DNA of 18,379 nucleotides from Deltaproteobacteria bacterium. GTDB lineage: Bacteria; Desulfobacterota; DSM-4660; Desulfatiglandales; HGW-15. Below are positions 7,585 to 15,400 of this stretch, piece by piece (the first letter of the stretch is position 1; each line of letters opens with the position of its first letter). The stretch lies in assembly GCA_021737245.1 (NCBI GenBank), contig JAIPEI010000021.1, positions 1 to 18,379 on the forward strand. The letters are read 5' to 3'. The notes under the pieces were generated by a model that worked only from the letters and a program-made list of their open reading frames with translations, was not told the DNA's origin and did not search any database. The translations under genes were made by a program, and so were the position numbers.

Positions 7585-9573
7585 TTACTGGACGAATACG
7601 TCGGATTCGCCGTCGGTGTCCTCCAGAAATCCCAGAGGAAGCTTGATGGTGAATGTGGTCCCGCCCCCCGGAGGGGACGCCACAGACAGGGACCCCCCGT
7701 GAAGCTCGATGATCTTCTTGGAGATGCTGAGGCCGAGGCCGGTCCCGCGCCCCACCGGCTTGGTGGTGAAGAAGATCTCGAAGATCTTGTCGAGAAACGC
7801 CTCTGGGATGCCCGGGCCCGTGTCGGAAACGGTCACCTCGAACCGGTTCTTCAAATGGTCGTATCGGCCCCGGACCTCCAGCTCTCCCTTTCCCTCCATG
7901 GCGTCGGCTGCGTTGATGAACAGGTTGGTGAGCACCTGCTGGAGCTGGCCGAGATCGCCGGCCACCGAGGGGAGGTCCGGTTCCACGTGGACCCGGACGT
8001 CGATGTCCTGGAACAGGGCCTGGTCCACGAGCAGGTTCAGCGACTTTCGGATGAGGTCCTCCAGGCTGAAGGTGGACACCTTGCCCACGGACCGCCGGCT
8101 GAACTCGAGGAGCTCGGCCACGATGTCTTTGCATCGAAGGGTTTGGTCAATGATTTCCTGTATGTCTTCAAGTGATTGATTATCATCCTTAATGTTTTCC
8201 TTCAGTATTTCAGCGTACATGAGAATACCCGCCAGCGGGTTGTTGATCTCGTGCGCCACGCCGGCGGCCATGCGGCCTACCGAGGCGACCTTCTCGGACT
8301 GGACGAGCTGAAGATGGGTGTCCTCCAGCTCCCTGCGCATCTCGAGGATCTCCCGCATGTCCCGGAATACGCCCACGCTGCCCACCTCCTCCCCATCGAT
8401 GGTGATGATGGAGGCTGAGAGGGTCACCGGAATCTCCTCGCCGTCCCGGGTCACGATGGACATGCTGGTCGGGTTGAGCTTGCCCGGCGGGCCGTGGTCC
8501 TCGCTGCGCATCTTGCGCATGTTTTCCTTGGCGGTCTCGATATCGTAAAAGGTGCTCAAATGTCCCCGGTTGATGATCTCCTCTGCGGAGTAGCGGGTCA
8601 GCTGCTCCATGCCTTCGTTGAAGATGAGCACATTGCCCTTGGTGTCCACCATCACGATGCCGTCCACCGTGCTCTCGATCACGTTCTGGAACAGGGTCTT
8701 GTTGCGCTCCACCTCACGCTCCAGCCGCACGCGCTGGGTCACGTCGCGGGAGGCCTCCAGGATCTGCTTGATCTCTCCCTGCTCGTTGAAGATCGGGGAG
8801 ATGGTCACCACGTCATAGGACTCCCATCCGTCCGGGTGGGAAACCTCCTGAAAGGTGCTCACCAGGCCGTCCCGGTGCAGCTCCTCGAGCCTTGTCTCGA
8901 GGAAGCACTCCCTCCCGGCCTGATCACAGGGGTGGTCCAGCCCGTAACGCACCTTGTAGCAGGGGGCGCCGATGGCCTCCTCCGCGGAGAGGCCGTACTC
9001 CTTGAGCAGGGTGCGGTTGGCGGCACTCACGGTCTTGTCCCCGTTCACGACCATGAGCCTGTAGGGCAGGGAGTCCAGGATGGCCTGAATGTCCTCGCGG
9101 CTCTTCTCCTGGTAACGCTGACGCTCCCGCTCGAACTCCGTTCGCTCCATCTCCATCTGGATCAGGTCCCAGAGCAGCCGCACGGCCCGGTGGTCCATGA
9201 GGGAGATGCCCGTCGGCTTGGACCGCTCGATCTCCTTGCGGACCTCCTCGCGCCCGGTCATTTCCAGGATCATGTTCACATCCAGGTCGTATAGGGTGTG
9301 GAAATCCGTCGCCGTGAACAGGTCCATCTCGCGGGCGAGACGGATGCCGGGGCCCTCGGGGTCCGGGTCCGAGACGCCGACGATGGTCATCTGGAGCCGC
9401 GCCAGGCGCTCGTCGTCCAGGAGCTTCAGGAGGTTCCGGCAGGCCTCGCCGCCGCCCACGATCGCCACGTTCAACGGGAGGCGGGATTCCCGATCGCGCA
9501 AAAAACGCAGGGATCCATTGCCGGATTCAACCGGTTCTGGGCTGGATGGGGTCTTCAAAAGAGCCGGCCTCAC
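7585..9573 (-). CDS. Sensor histidine kinase with N-terminal Rossmann-like domain and two PAS domains
   Basis: A 662-aa soluble histidine kinase. Residues about 34-135 look like a dinucleotide-binding Rossmann domain (LNVAIVGGGEA at the start, then TIVGVSDPDP and ILEMTG), as in dehydrogenases. PAS 1 (about 163-280) carries three cysteines, C205, C216 and C223. PAS 2 spans about 292-408. HisKA has H441 in GVAHEINNPLAG, and HATPase has N-box N555, DTGPG (584-588) and GRGTGLGLS (608-616). There is no receiver domain. ATG 9573 or GTG 9576 must be the start because an in-frame stop lies at 9607-9609; no good ribosome binding site is visible. It lies 92 nt after an 82-aa orphan, probably in the same transcript, and upstream of the hybrid kinase and NtrC-type regulator, so it probably heads the phosphorelay. 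The Rossmann domain and PAS cysteines suggest redox or NAD(P)(H) sensing, which is inference. Confidence 0.92.
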   Translation of the reverse strand: MRPALLKTPSSPEPVESGNGSLRFLRDRESRLPLNVAIVGGGEACRNLLKLLDDERLARLQMTIVGVSDPDPEGPGIRLAREMDLFTATDFHTLYDLDVNMILEMTGREEVRKEIERSKPTGISLMDHRAVRLLWDLIQMEMERTEFERERQRYQEKSREDIQAILDSLPYRLMVVNGDKTVSAANRTLLKEYGLSAEEAIGAPCYKVRYGLDHPCDQAGRECFLETRLEELHRDGLVSTFQEVSHPDGWESYDVVTISPIFNEQGEIKQILEASRDVTQRVRLEREVERNKTLFQNVIESTVDGIVMVDTKGNVLIFNEGMEQLTRYSAEEIINRGHLSTFYDIETAKENMRKMRSEDHGPPGKLNPTSMSIVTRDGEEIPVTLSASIITIDGEEVGSVGVFRDMREILEMRRELEDTHLQLVQSEKVASVGRMAAGVAHEINNPLAGILMYAEILKENIKDDNQSLEDIQEIIDQTLRCKDIVAELLEFSRRSVGKVSTFSLEDLIRKSLNLLVDQALFQDIDVRVHVEPDLPSVAGDLGQLQQVLTNLFINAADAMEGKGELEVRGRYDHLKNRFEVTVSDTGPGIPEAFLDKIFEIFFTTKPVGRGTGLGLSISKKIIELHGGSLSVASPPGGGTTFTIKLPLGFLEDTDGESDVFVQ

Positions 9574-9665
9574 CTGTTTTGTGTTGTGAACGGCGTAAAG
9601 CTTTCAGCGGGGGCATCTTGATGGTTGCGTTCTCCCCGGGGTGAACGCGGTCGCACGGCCATCGC

Positions 9666-9914
9666 CTAACCATTGAGCCGGCGAGCCACCCGGGTCTCCA
9701 AATCCCTGAGGATGTCGTTGAGTGCAGAGCCGGCCCGGACGGGTCCCGAGTTGTTCCATCCTCTCTGCAGCGCCTCGTCGGTCCGTTCCCTGAACTCCTC
9801 GACCGTGGATGCCATGGATTCCCACAGGAAGAGCTTCTGGAGGATATGACGCTCCTCGGGGCTCAGGTCCGTTTGCGAGTCATAGGATTTTCCGCTGGCC
9901 GTAGTGATGATCAT
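9666..9914 (-). CDS. Small conserved-looking protein of unknown function (82 aa)
   Basis: The family is not recognised. The 82 residues are soluble, charged and predicted mostly helical after about residue 18, with no cysteines, signal peptide or membrane segment. Codon use is GC-rich at third positions like its neighbours, supporting a real gene. It is the first gene after a sigma-70-like promoter (9998-10027) and precedes the Rossmann-PAS kinase by 92 nt, so the two are probably co-transcribed. No Shine-Dalgarno sequence is visible before ATG 9914; an alternative Met at residue 34 also lacks one. It could be an accessory protein of the kinase. Confidence 0.65.
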   Translation of the reverse strand: MIITTASGKSYDSQTDLSPEERHILQKLFLWESMASTVEEFRERTDEALQRGWNNSGPVRAGSALNDILRDLETRVARRLNG

Positions 9915-9975
9915 GGAGGCTGATGCAAGCGCAAGGGAAAACGCACAAGTACCCGGCCCCTAGTTGGTTTCCGGG

Positions 9976-9995
9976 CACACGTTGCGGTTCGTGTG
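9976..9995 (-). promoter_or_regulatory. Hairpin/operator at the start of the kinase transcript
   Basis: CACACG and CGTGTG form a perfect 6-bp inverted repeat around 8 nt, beginning within a few bases of the predicted transcription start (about 9991). It could be a repressor site or a 5' stem on the mRNA. Confidence 0.4.
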
Positions 9996-9997
9996 TC

Positions 9998-10027
9998 ATC
10001 ATAGAGGATGGGGCTCGGCGAGTTCAA
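9998..10027 (-). promoter_or_regulatory. Sigma-70-type promoter for the 82-aa orphan and sensor kinase
   Basis: On the minus strand, TTGAAC (10027-10022) is followed after 18 bp by TATGAT (10003-9998). These match the consensus boxes in 4 and 5 of 6 positions. The leader to ATG 9914 is about 77 nt. It lies just downstream of the terminator closing the metVF operon. Confidence 0.6.
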
Positions 10028-10079
10028 GGAAAAAAGCGGCGGGCAGGGGGCGGGAGAAGGAGCAGGGCGCGAAGACAAA

Positions 10080-10113
10080 GCCCCCGAAGGAGGTTCGACG
10101 CTCCTCCGGGGGC
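10080..10113 (-). terminator. Rho-independent terminator of the hdrA-mvhD-metVF operon
   Basis: On the minus strand a GCCCCCG arm plus AGGAG pairs with CTCCT plus CGGGGGC (about 13 bp including one G-T pair) around an 8-nt loop. It is followed by TTTGTCTT and lies 35 nt after the metF stop. A second small hairpin (10114-10128) precedes it. Confidence 0.8.
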
Positions 10114-10148
10114 TTCGGTCGATCCGAAAAAAAGCTTCAGACTGATGC

Positions 10149-11081
10149 TCAGACCCGGGGTCGCGGCAGCATGCCGGCACGCTCGGCGATCTCCGGCACC
10201 CGGTGTTCCCACTCGATGGCCATGAGATGGACGCCGGCCACGCCCTCCATCTCCCGGAACTCCTCGATCTGCTCCAGGGCGAACCGGATGCCTTCCTCCG
10301 CCACCTTGCCCTTGCCGGCTCCCTGGAGCCGCTGGATCAGCTCGTCCGGGACATCCATGCCCGGGACCATCTTGCCCATGTACTTGGCCATACCCACGCT
10401 CTTCATGGGGGTGACCCCGGCCAGGATGGAGCATTTCTCGTGGATCCCCATGTCCACCACGCGCTTCATGAACGCTCGAAACCGGTCCATGTTGTAGATG
10501 CACTGGGTCTGAATGAAATCGGCTCCCGCCTCCACCTTCTTGGCCAGCCGATAGGGCCTGAACTCGTGAGGCTCGGCGAACGGGTTGGCCGCCGCTCCGA
10601 TGAAGAGTCGGGGGGGTACGTCGATCTCCTCGTCGTTCAGGAACCGTCCCTCGTCCCGCATCTTTTTCGCCAGGGCAATGAGCTGCATGGAGTCGATATC
10701 GTACACGTTCTTGGACTGGGGGTGGTTTCCGAAACGCTGGTGATCGCCGGAGAGGCACAGCATGTTTCGAATCCCCATGGCGCTCACGCCCAGGATGTCG
10801 CTCATCATGGCGAGCCGGTTCCGATCGCGGCAGACCATCTGGAAGTTGGGTTCCACGCCTTCCTGGAGCATGATGGTGCTGGCGGCCCAGCTGGACATGC
10901 GGACCACGGCGGTCTGGTTGTCGGTCACGTTCACGGCGTCGACCATGCCCTTGAGGTGGGCGACCTTCTCCTTGAGGTGCTCCACGTTGGCCCCTTTCGG
11001 AGGGCCGCACTCGCCGGTGAACGCGAAATGGCCGGCCTTCAGGACCTTTTCCAGATTGCTCCCTGATTTCAGATCGCTCAT
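10149..11081 (-). CDS. metF: Methylenetetrahydrofolate reductase, large subunit MetF
   Basis: A 310-aa MetF-family TIM-barrel flavoenzyme reducing 5,10-methylene-THF to 5-methyl-THF in the methyl branch of the Wood-Ljungdahl pathway. It shows GECGPPKG with catalytic Glu (E24), VTDNQ (52-56), CRDRNR (84-89) and SGDH with the conserved Asp (D113), all the family hallmarks. Its ATG overlaps the metV stop in an ATGA quartet (11078-11081), and GGGAGGAG lies 8 nt upstream, so the MetV and MetF chains are translationally coupled and likely form one enzyme. In acetogens such as Moorella, MetVF associates with HdrABC and MvhD; here it follows hdrA and mvhD directly. It is the canonical copy compared with the divergent MetF at 3003-3878. 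The electron donor is probably the Hdr-type complex encoded upstream. Confidence 0.95.
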   Translation of the reverse strand: MSDLKSGSNLEKVLKAGHFAFTGECGPPKGANVEHLKEKVAHLKGMVDAVNVTDNQTAVVRMSSWAASTIMLQEGVEPNFQMVCRDRNRLAMMSDILGVSAMGIRNMLCLSGDHQRFGNHPQSKNVYDIDSMQLIALAKKMRDEGRFLNDEEIDVPPRLFIGAAANPFAEPHEFRPYRLAKKVEAGADFIQTQCIYNMDRFRAFMKRVVDMGIHEKCSILAGVTPMKSVGMAKYMGKMVPGMDVPDELIQRLQGAGKGKVAEEGIRFALEQIEEFREMEGVAGVHLMAIEWEHRVPEIAERAGMLPRPRV

Positions 11082-11746
11082 TGCACCAACTCCTCCCGTA
11101 CGCTCCTTCGCGGTCCCCCGTCACGCGCCGTGTCCCAGGATTTGGGCGGCTTCACGTCCAGAAGGTCCTCGAGGCGGCCTTGTTCCGTCTTCTTTCGGAC
11201 GATCATGTCCCAGATGCAGTCCACGTCCTTGCTGATCTCGCACTTGCCGCCGGCCGATCCTCCGCAGGGTCCGTTGAGCAGGCTCTTGGAGCAGCGGGCG
11301 ATGGGGCACATGCCGCCGAAGTAATGGATGACGCACTGTCCGCATCCGGCGCACCGCTCCTCCCACACGCCGTGCTGAACGGCTCCACCGAAGGAGGTGG
11401 TGTTCACAGCGGGGTAGAAGCGCTGCTCCGGGTAGGCCGTGGAGAGGAACTGGGGGCCCACGCCGCATGCCATGGAGATGACGGCGTCGTAGTCGCCCAC
11501 CTCGTTCTTGACCTGCTCGATGTACTCGGGGTCGCACTGGCGTTCGAGCGTGCGTTCGTCCACTTCCAGGGTGCGGCCCTCCTTCTTGCGCGCGATCTTC
11601 AGGGCCGAGGCGAGAATGCCGACCTCCTTGGCGCCGCCCACGTTGCACACGGTGACGCACCCCTTGCAGCCGAGGATCAGGATCCTGTCGCAGTCCTGGA
11701 TCATCTCCAGGAGCTCGGCCAAAGGCTTTCTGTCCGCAATGATCAT
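11078..11746 (-). CDS. metV: Methylenetetrahydrofolate reductase small subunit MetV (zinc/iron-sulfur protein)
   Basis: A 222-aa protein of the MetV family (MTHFR C-terminal domain), the partner that passes electrons to the MetF flavin in acetogen-type reductases. The N-terminal GCKGCVTVC supplies C27, C30 and C34. A C-terminal cluster, beginning with CAGCGQC (132-138) and continuing through C147, C152, C161, C169 and C177, is enough for iron-sulfur and zinc sites. Known MetV proteins bind [4Fe-4S] clusters and zinc; cluster number here is not shown. ATG 11746 follows a GAGGGTG-type ribosome binding site about 10 nt upstream. It lies 133 nt after mvhD and overlaps metF by 4 nt. The spacer between mvhD and metV holds no recognisable gene. 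Confidence 0.92.
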   Translation of the reverse strand: MIIADRKPLAELLEMIQDCDRILILGCKGCVTVCNVGGAKEVGILASALKIARKKEGRTLEVDERTLERQCDPEYIEQVKNEVGDYDAVISMACGVGPQFLSTAYPEQRFYPAVNTTSFGGAVQHGVWEERCAGCGQCVIHYFGGMCPIARCSKSLLNGPCGGSAGGKCEISKDVDCIWDMIVRKKTEQGRLEDLLDVKPPKSWDTARDGGPRRSVREELVQ

Positions 11747-11879
11747 TTTCTTTCACCCTCTCTTCCGTCCGAAATGGGCAACAGCCTGTACAAACGTGCA
11801 TGGCCAGGGCCGGGCTCCCGCCGCCCCCGCTCATGAAAATCGCCTCCGCCCGTCGCAGGGCCGGTTTTTCTCAGGTCCC

Positions 11880-12305
11880 TCAAGCGGCTTTCTTCTGAAC
11901 GTTCACGGGACTGGGCCCCAGCTCCTGGATCCGTTCCGCCATTTCTTTGGCGATCTCGACGAAGCGCGGGCCTTCCCCGGCGGACAGGTTGAACATCTCC
12001 ACCCGCTCGGGCTCGATGCCCAGCTCCTCGAGCACCTTCTTCACGTAGTTGACCCGCTTCCGGGCCTTCAGGTTGCCGGTGAGAAAGTGGCATTCCCCCT
12101 CGAGGCACCCCGCGATGTACACGCCGTCCGCTCCGTCCTCGATCGCCTTGAGCAGGTGGATGATGTCCACCCGGCCGGAGCAGGGCACTTGAATGACCTT
12201 GATGTTGCTGGGATAAGAGAGTCTCATCGAACCTGCCAGGTCCGCAGCCGAGTAGGCTCAATACTGGCAGCAGAAAGCGAGAATACGGGGTTCGAAATCA
12301 GCCAT
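11880..12305 (-). CDS. mvhD: MvhD-type hydrogenase delta subunit, selenocysteine form (Sec16)
   Basis: A 141-aa [2Fe-2S] protein of the MvhD/FlpD family that carries electrons to HdrA. ATG 12305 follows GGGAGG with about 4 nt spacing and reads MADFEPRILAFCCQY, then UGA (12258-12260), then AYSAADLAGS, continuing in frame into the rest of the family. Typical members have Cys at this position in a CC-x-x-C motif, so UGA is predicted to be Sec16. Sec at this place is known from VhuD of methanogens. Other conserved cysteines are C12, C13, C42, C67 and C72. Starting at ATG 12227 instead would delete the N-terminal cysteine cluster and leave no ribosome binding site. It lies 143 nt after the Cys-type hdrA and before metV, so it probably links HdrA with MetVF. 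Confidence 0.93.
12228..12260 (-). promoter_or_regulatory. Candidate bacterial SECIS element for MvhD Sec16
   Basis: Beginning 13 nt after the UGA, the mRNA can form a 7-bp stem CGGACCU/AGGUUCG (one G-U pair) around a GGC loop, or a UGGCA loop if the top pair opens. The apical G is about 21 nt from the UGA, inside the usual bacterial SECIS range. This is eye folding only; position and loop differ slightly from the HdrA element. Confidence 0.55.
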
Positions 12306-12358
12306 GGTACCTCCCTCAGCCCCGGATTCGGCACCCGCCCGGAGGTTCGGGCCGGGCC

Positions 12359-12375
12359 GCCGAGCGGGGCTCGGC
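12359..12375 (-). repeat. Intercistronic hairpin between hdrA and mvhD
   Basis: GCCGAG and CTCGGC pair perfectly around a 5-nt loop in the 143-nt gap between the hdrA stop and mvhD start. There is no T-run, so it is not an evident terminator. It may be an mRNA processing or stability element that adjusts the hdrA:mvhD ratio. Nothing else was seen in the gap. Confidence 0.35.
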
Positions 12376-12448
12376 CGTTGCAGGTTATTGGAATCGGGTC
12401 GGGGTCCGCCCGATCCTGTCCGGCGGTCTCCCGTTCCGGGATGTCTCC

Positions 12449-15400
12449 TCAGCCCGTTTGAAACAGGGCGTCCTCCTTGGCGATGATCTGCTCGTCCGTA
12501 AAGTGCCGCAGGACGATCGCCTTGCCCGGGCACTCCGCCACGCACGCGCCGCAGCCCCGGCACTCGGCGGGGTCGATGACCGCGTGGCCCTCGGTGCCGA
12601 TCCTCGGCACTCCGTACGGGCAGGTCCGGACGCAGGTCACGCACACGGCGCACCGCTCGGGAATGACCTCGGCCACCACGCCTCCCACCATGATCCCGTC
12701 GCGGCTCAGGATGGTCATGGCCCTGGCCACCGCCGCGTTCGCCTGGGCGATGGTCTCCTCCAGGGGCTTCGGGTAGTGGGCCAGCCCGGCGATGAACAGC
12801 CCCTCCGAGGACATGTCCACCGGCCGAAGCTTGGCGTGCGCCTCGATCAGGAACCCCTCGTTGTTGGCCGGGACCTTCAGGAGCTCGAACAGGGACTTGT
12901 TCTCGCTGGGGAGGATCGCCGAGGCCAGCACGAGGAGATCCGGTGAGATCTTCACGGCCCGCTGGAGCACGTGATCCGTGACCACGACGGAGAGGCCGCC
13001 TTCCGCGGTCTCTGCGACCTGGGGGCCGTTCTCCGGATCGTAGCGGATGAAGAGCACGCCCTGCTCCCGGGCCTCGCGGTAGAGGTCCTCCCGGAACCCG
13101 TAGGACCTCAGGTCGCGGTAGAGGATGAAGACCTTCATGTCCGGGTTGAGCTTCTTGAGCTGCAGGGCGCTCTCCAGGCTGTGGGTGCAGCAGATCTTGC
13201 TGCAGTAGGGGCGCTCCGGAATGCGGGAGCCCACGCACTGGATGAACACGGCGGTCTGCGCCTCCCCGATCCGCGGCTCCTCCTCCTTGAGGGCCTTGTC
13301 CAGATCCAGGTGGGTGAGCACGTTCGGATTCCGGCCGTACAAATACTCGGTGGGCTGATACTCCCGTCCGCCGGTGGCCAGGATGGTGACGCCGTGCTCG
13401 ATCACCCGGGGGGGGTGCCCCCCGTCCGCTCCCTGCACGGTGGTGACGAAGTTCCCCACGGTTCCGGAGAAGTCCTTGACCGACGCGTTCATGAACACCT
13501 CGACGAGGGGGTGATTCTCCACCCGTTCGGCGAGCTTCTCCACGTAGGAGGGGATGTCCTCCCCCTTCCAGGTGGCTCGGAGCCGGCGGGCCACGCCGCC
13601 GAGCTCTCCGGTCTTTTCCACCAGGTAGGCCTGGTAGCCCTGCTCGGCCACGCCCAGGGCCGCCTCCATGCCGGCCACGCCGCCCCCGACGATGAGGGCG
13701 GAGTGCTTCACGGGAAGCGCGAACTGCTGGAGCGGCTCGATCAGGGCGGCCTTGGCCACGGCCATGCGGACCAGATCCTTGGCCTTGGCCGTGGCCTTTT
13801 CCGGCTCGTGCATGTGGACCCAGGTGTTCTGGTCCCGGATGTTGGCCATCTCGAAGAGGTACTTGTTGAGGCCCGCGTCCCGGATGGTTTCCTGGAACAG
13901 GGGCTCATGGGTTCGCGGGGAGCAGGAGGCCACCACCACGCGGTTGATGCCCTTCTCCTGGATGACCTCCTTCATCTTGTCCTGGGTGTCCTGGGAGCAG
14001 GTGAAGAGATTGTCCTCCACGTGAACCACGTAGGGCAGGCCGGCGGCGTACTCCCGGACCGCGGGCACATCGGCGATGCCGCCGATGTTGATGCCGCAGT
14101 TGCACACGAACACGCCGACCCGGGGCTCTTCCCCGGCGAAGTCCTTCTCGGGGGGCAGCTCCTTGGTCCGGGTCATGGTCCCCCGGGACTCGGCCAGGAT
14201 TCGACCGGAGGCCGCGGCCGCAGCCGAGGCCTCCATAACCGAGCTGGGAATGTCCTTTGGCCCCTGGAACACGCCGCAGAGGTAGACGCCTTCGCGGTTC
14301 GTGGAGACCGGGGCGAAGGTGCCGGTCTCGGCGAATCGGTGCCGGTTCAGCTCGATCTCCATCTTCTCGGCCAGGGAGACGATGTCCTTGTTGGGCGCGA
14401 GCCCTACGGAAAGAACGACCATGTCGAACTGTTCTTCCCGGATCTCACCCGCCTCGGTGACGTACTTGATGAGGAGCGTGTCGTCGTTCTGGGGAACCAC
14501 CGAGTGGATGCGCGAGCGGATGAACCGGACGCCGCTCTCCTCCTCGGCCCGCCAGTAGTACTTCTCGAACTCCTTCCCATAGGTCCGCATGTCCATGTAG
14601 AAGATGGCCGCGTCCAGGTCGTCCTTGCTGTGCTCCTTGGCGATGACCGCCTCCTTGATGGCGTACATGCAGCAGACGGCCGAGCAGTAGGCGTGATCGC
14701 AGCGGTTGATGTCCCGGGAGCCGACGCACTGGAGCCAGGCGATCTTCTTGGGCTCCCGGTGGTCCGACGGCCGGACCAGGTGCCCCTCGTAGGGGCCGGA
14801 GGCCGACAGGATCCGCTCGAACTCCATGCTGGTCAACACGTTGGGGTGATGGGCGTAGCTGTATGTGTCGAAGGCGGAGGGGTCGAAGGGCGTGAACCCG
14901 GGGGCCAGGACGATGGAGCCGACCTCCAGGGTCTTTTCCATGGGCTGCTGCTCGTGGTCGATGGCCCCGGCCAGGCAGGCGGACACGCACTGGTAGCACT
15001 CGGAGCAGATGCCGCACTTGAGACAGCGCTCGGCCTCCCTGCGGGCCTCCTCCTCGGTGAACCCCAGGGCGATCTCCTTGAAGGTTCCTTCCCGCTCCTC
15101 GAGGGAAAGCGTCCTCAGGGGCACCCGCGGCGCCTCGGGCTCGCCCTCGGTCTCGGGCTTCTCGTAGGACCAGTCCTTCTCCCGGTCCTCGCGAAGGTCG
15201 ATCCCGTTGATGTAGCGGTGAATGCTCTCGGCCGCCTCCTTGCCGCAGTTCACCGCATCCACCACGGACTTGGGCCCGTAAAACACGTCCCCGCCTGCGA
15301 AGACGCCCTCGATGGGGGTTTCCAGGGTCACGGGATCCGCCTTGAGTCCGCCCTGGGGGGAGGTCTCGATGCCCTGCGGCCCGGCAAAACCCAGGTCCGC

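Noticed and set aside
11880..12227. Shorter 115-aa MvhD starting at ATG 12227
   Set aside because: It lacks the N-terminal cysteine segment of the family and a ribosome binding site, whereas ATG 12305 has GGGAGG and the full N-terminus in frame through UGA.
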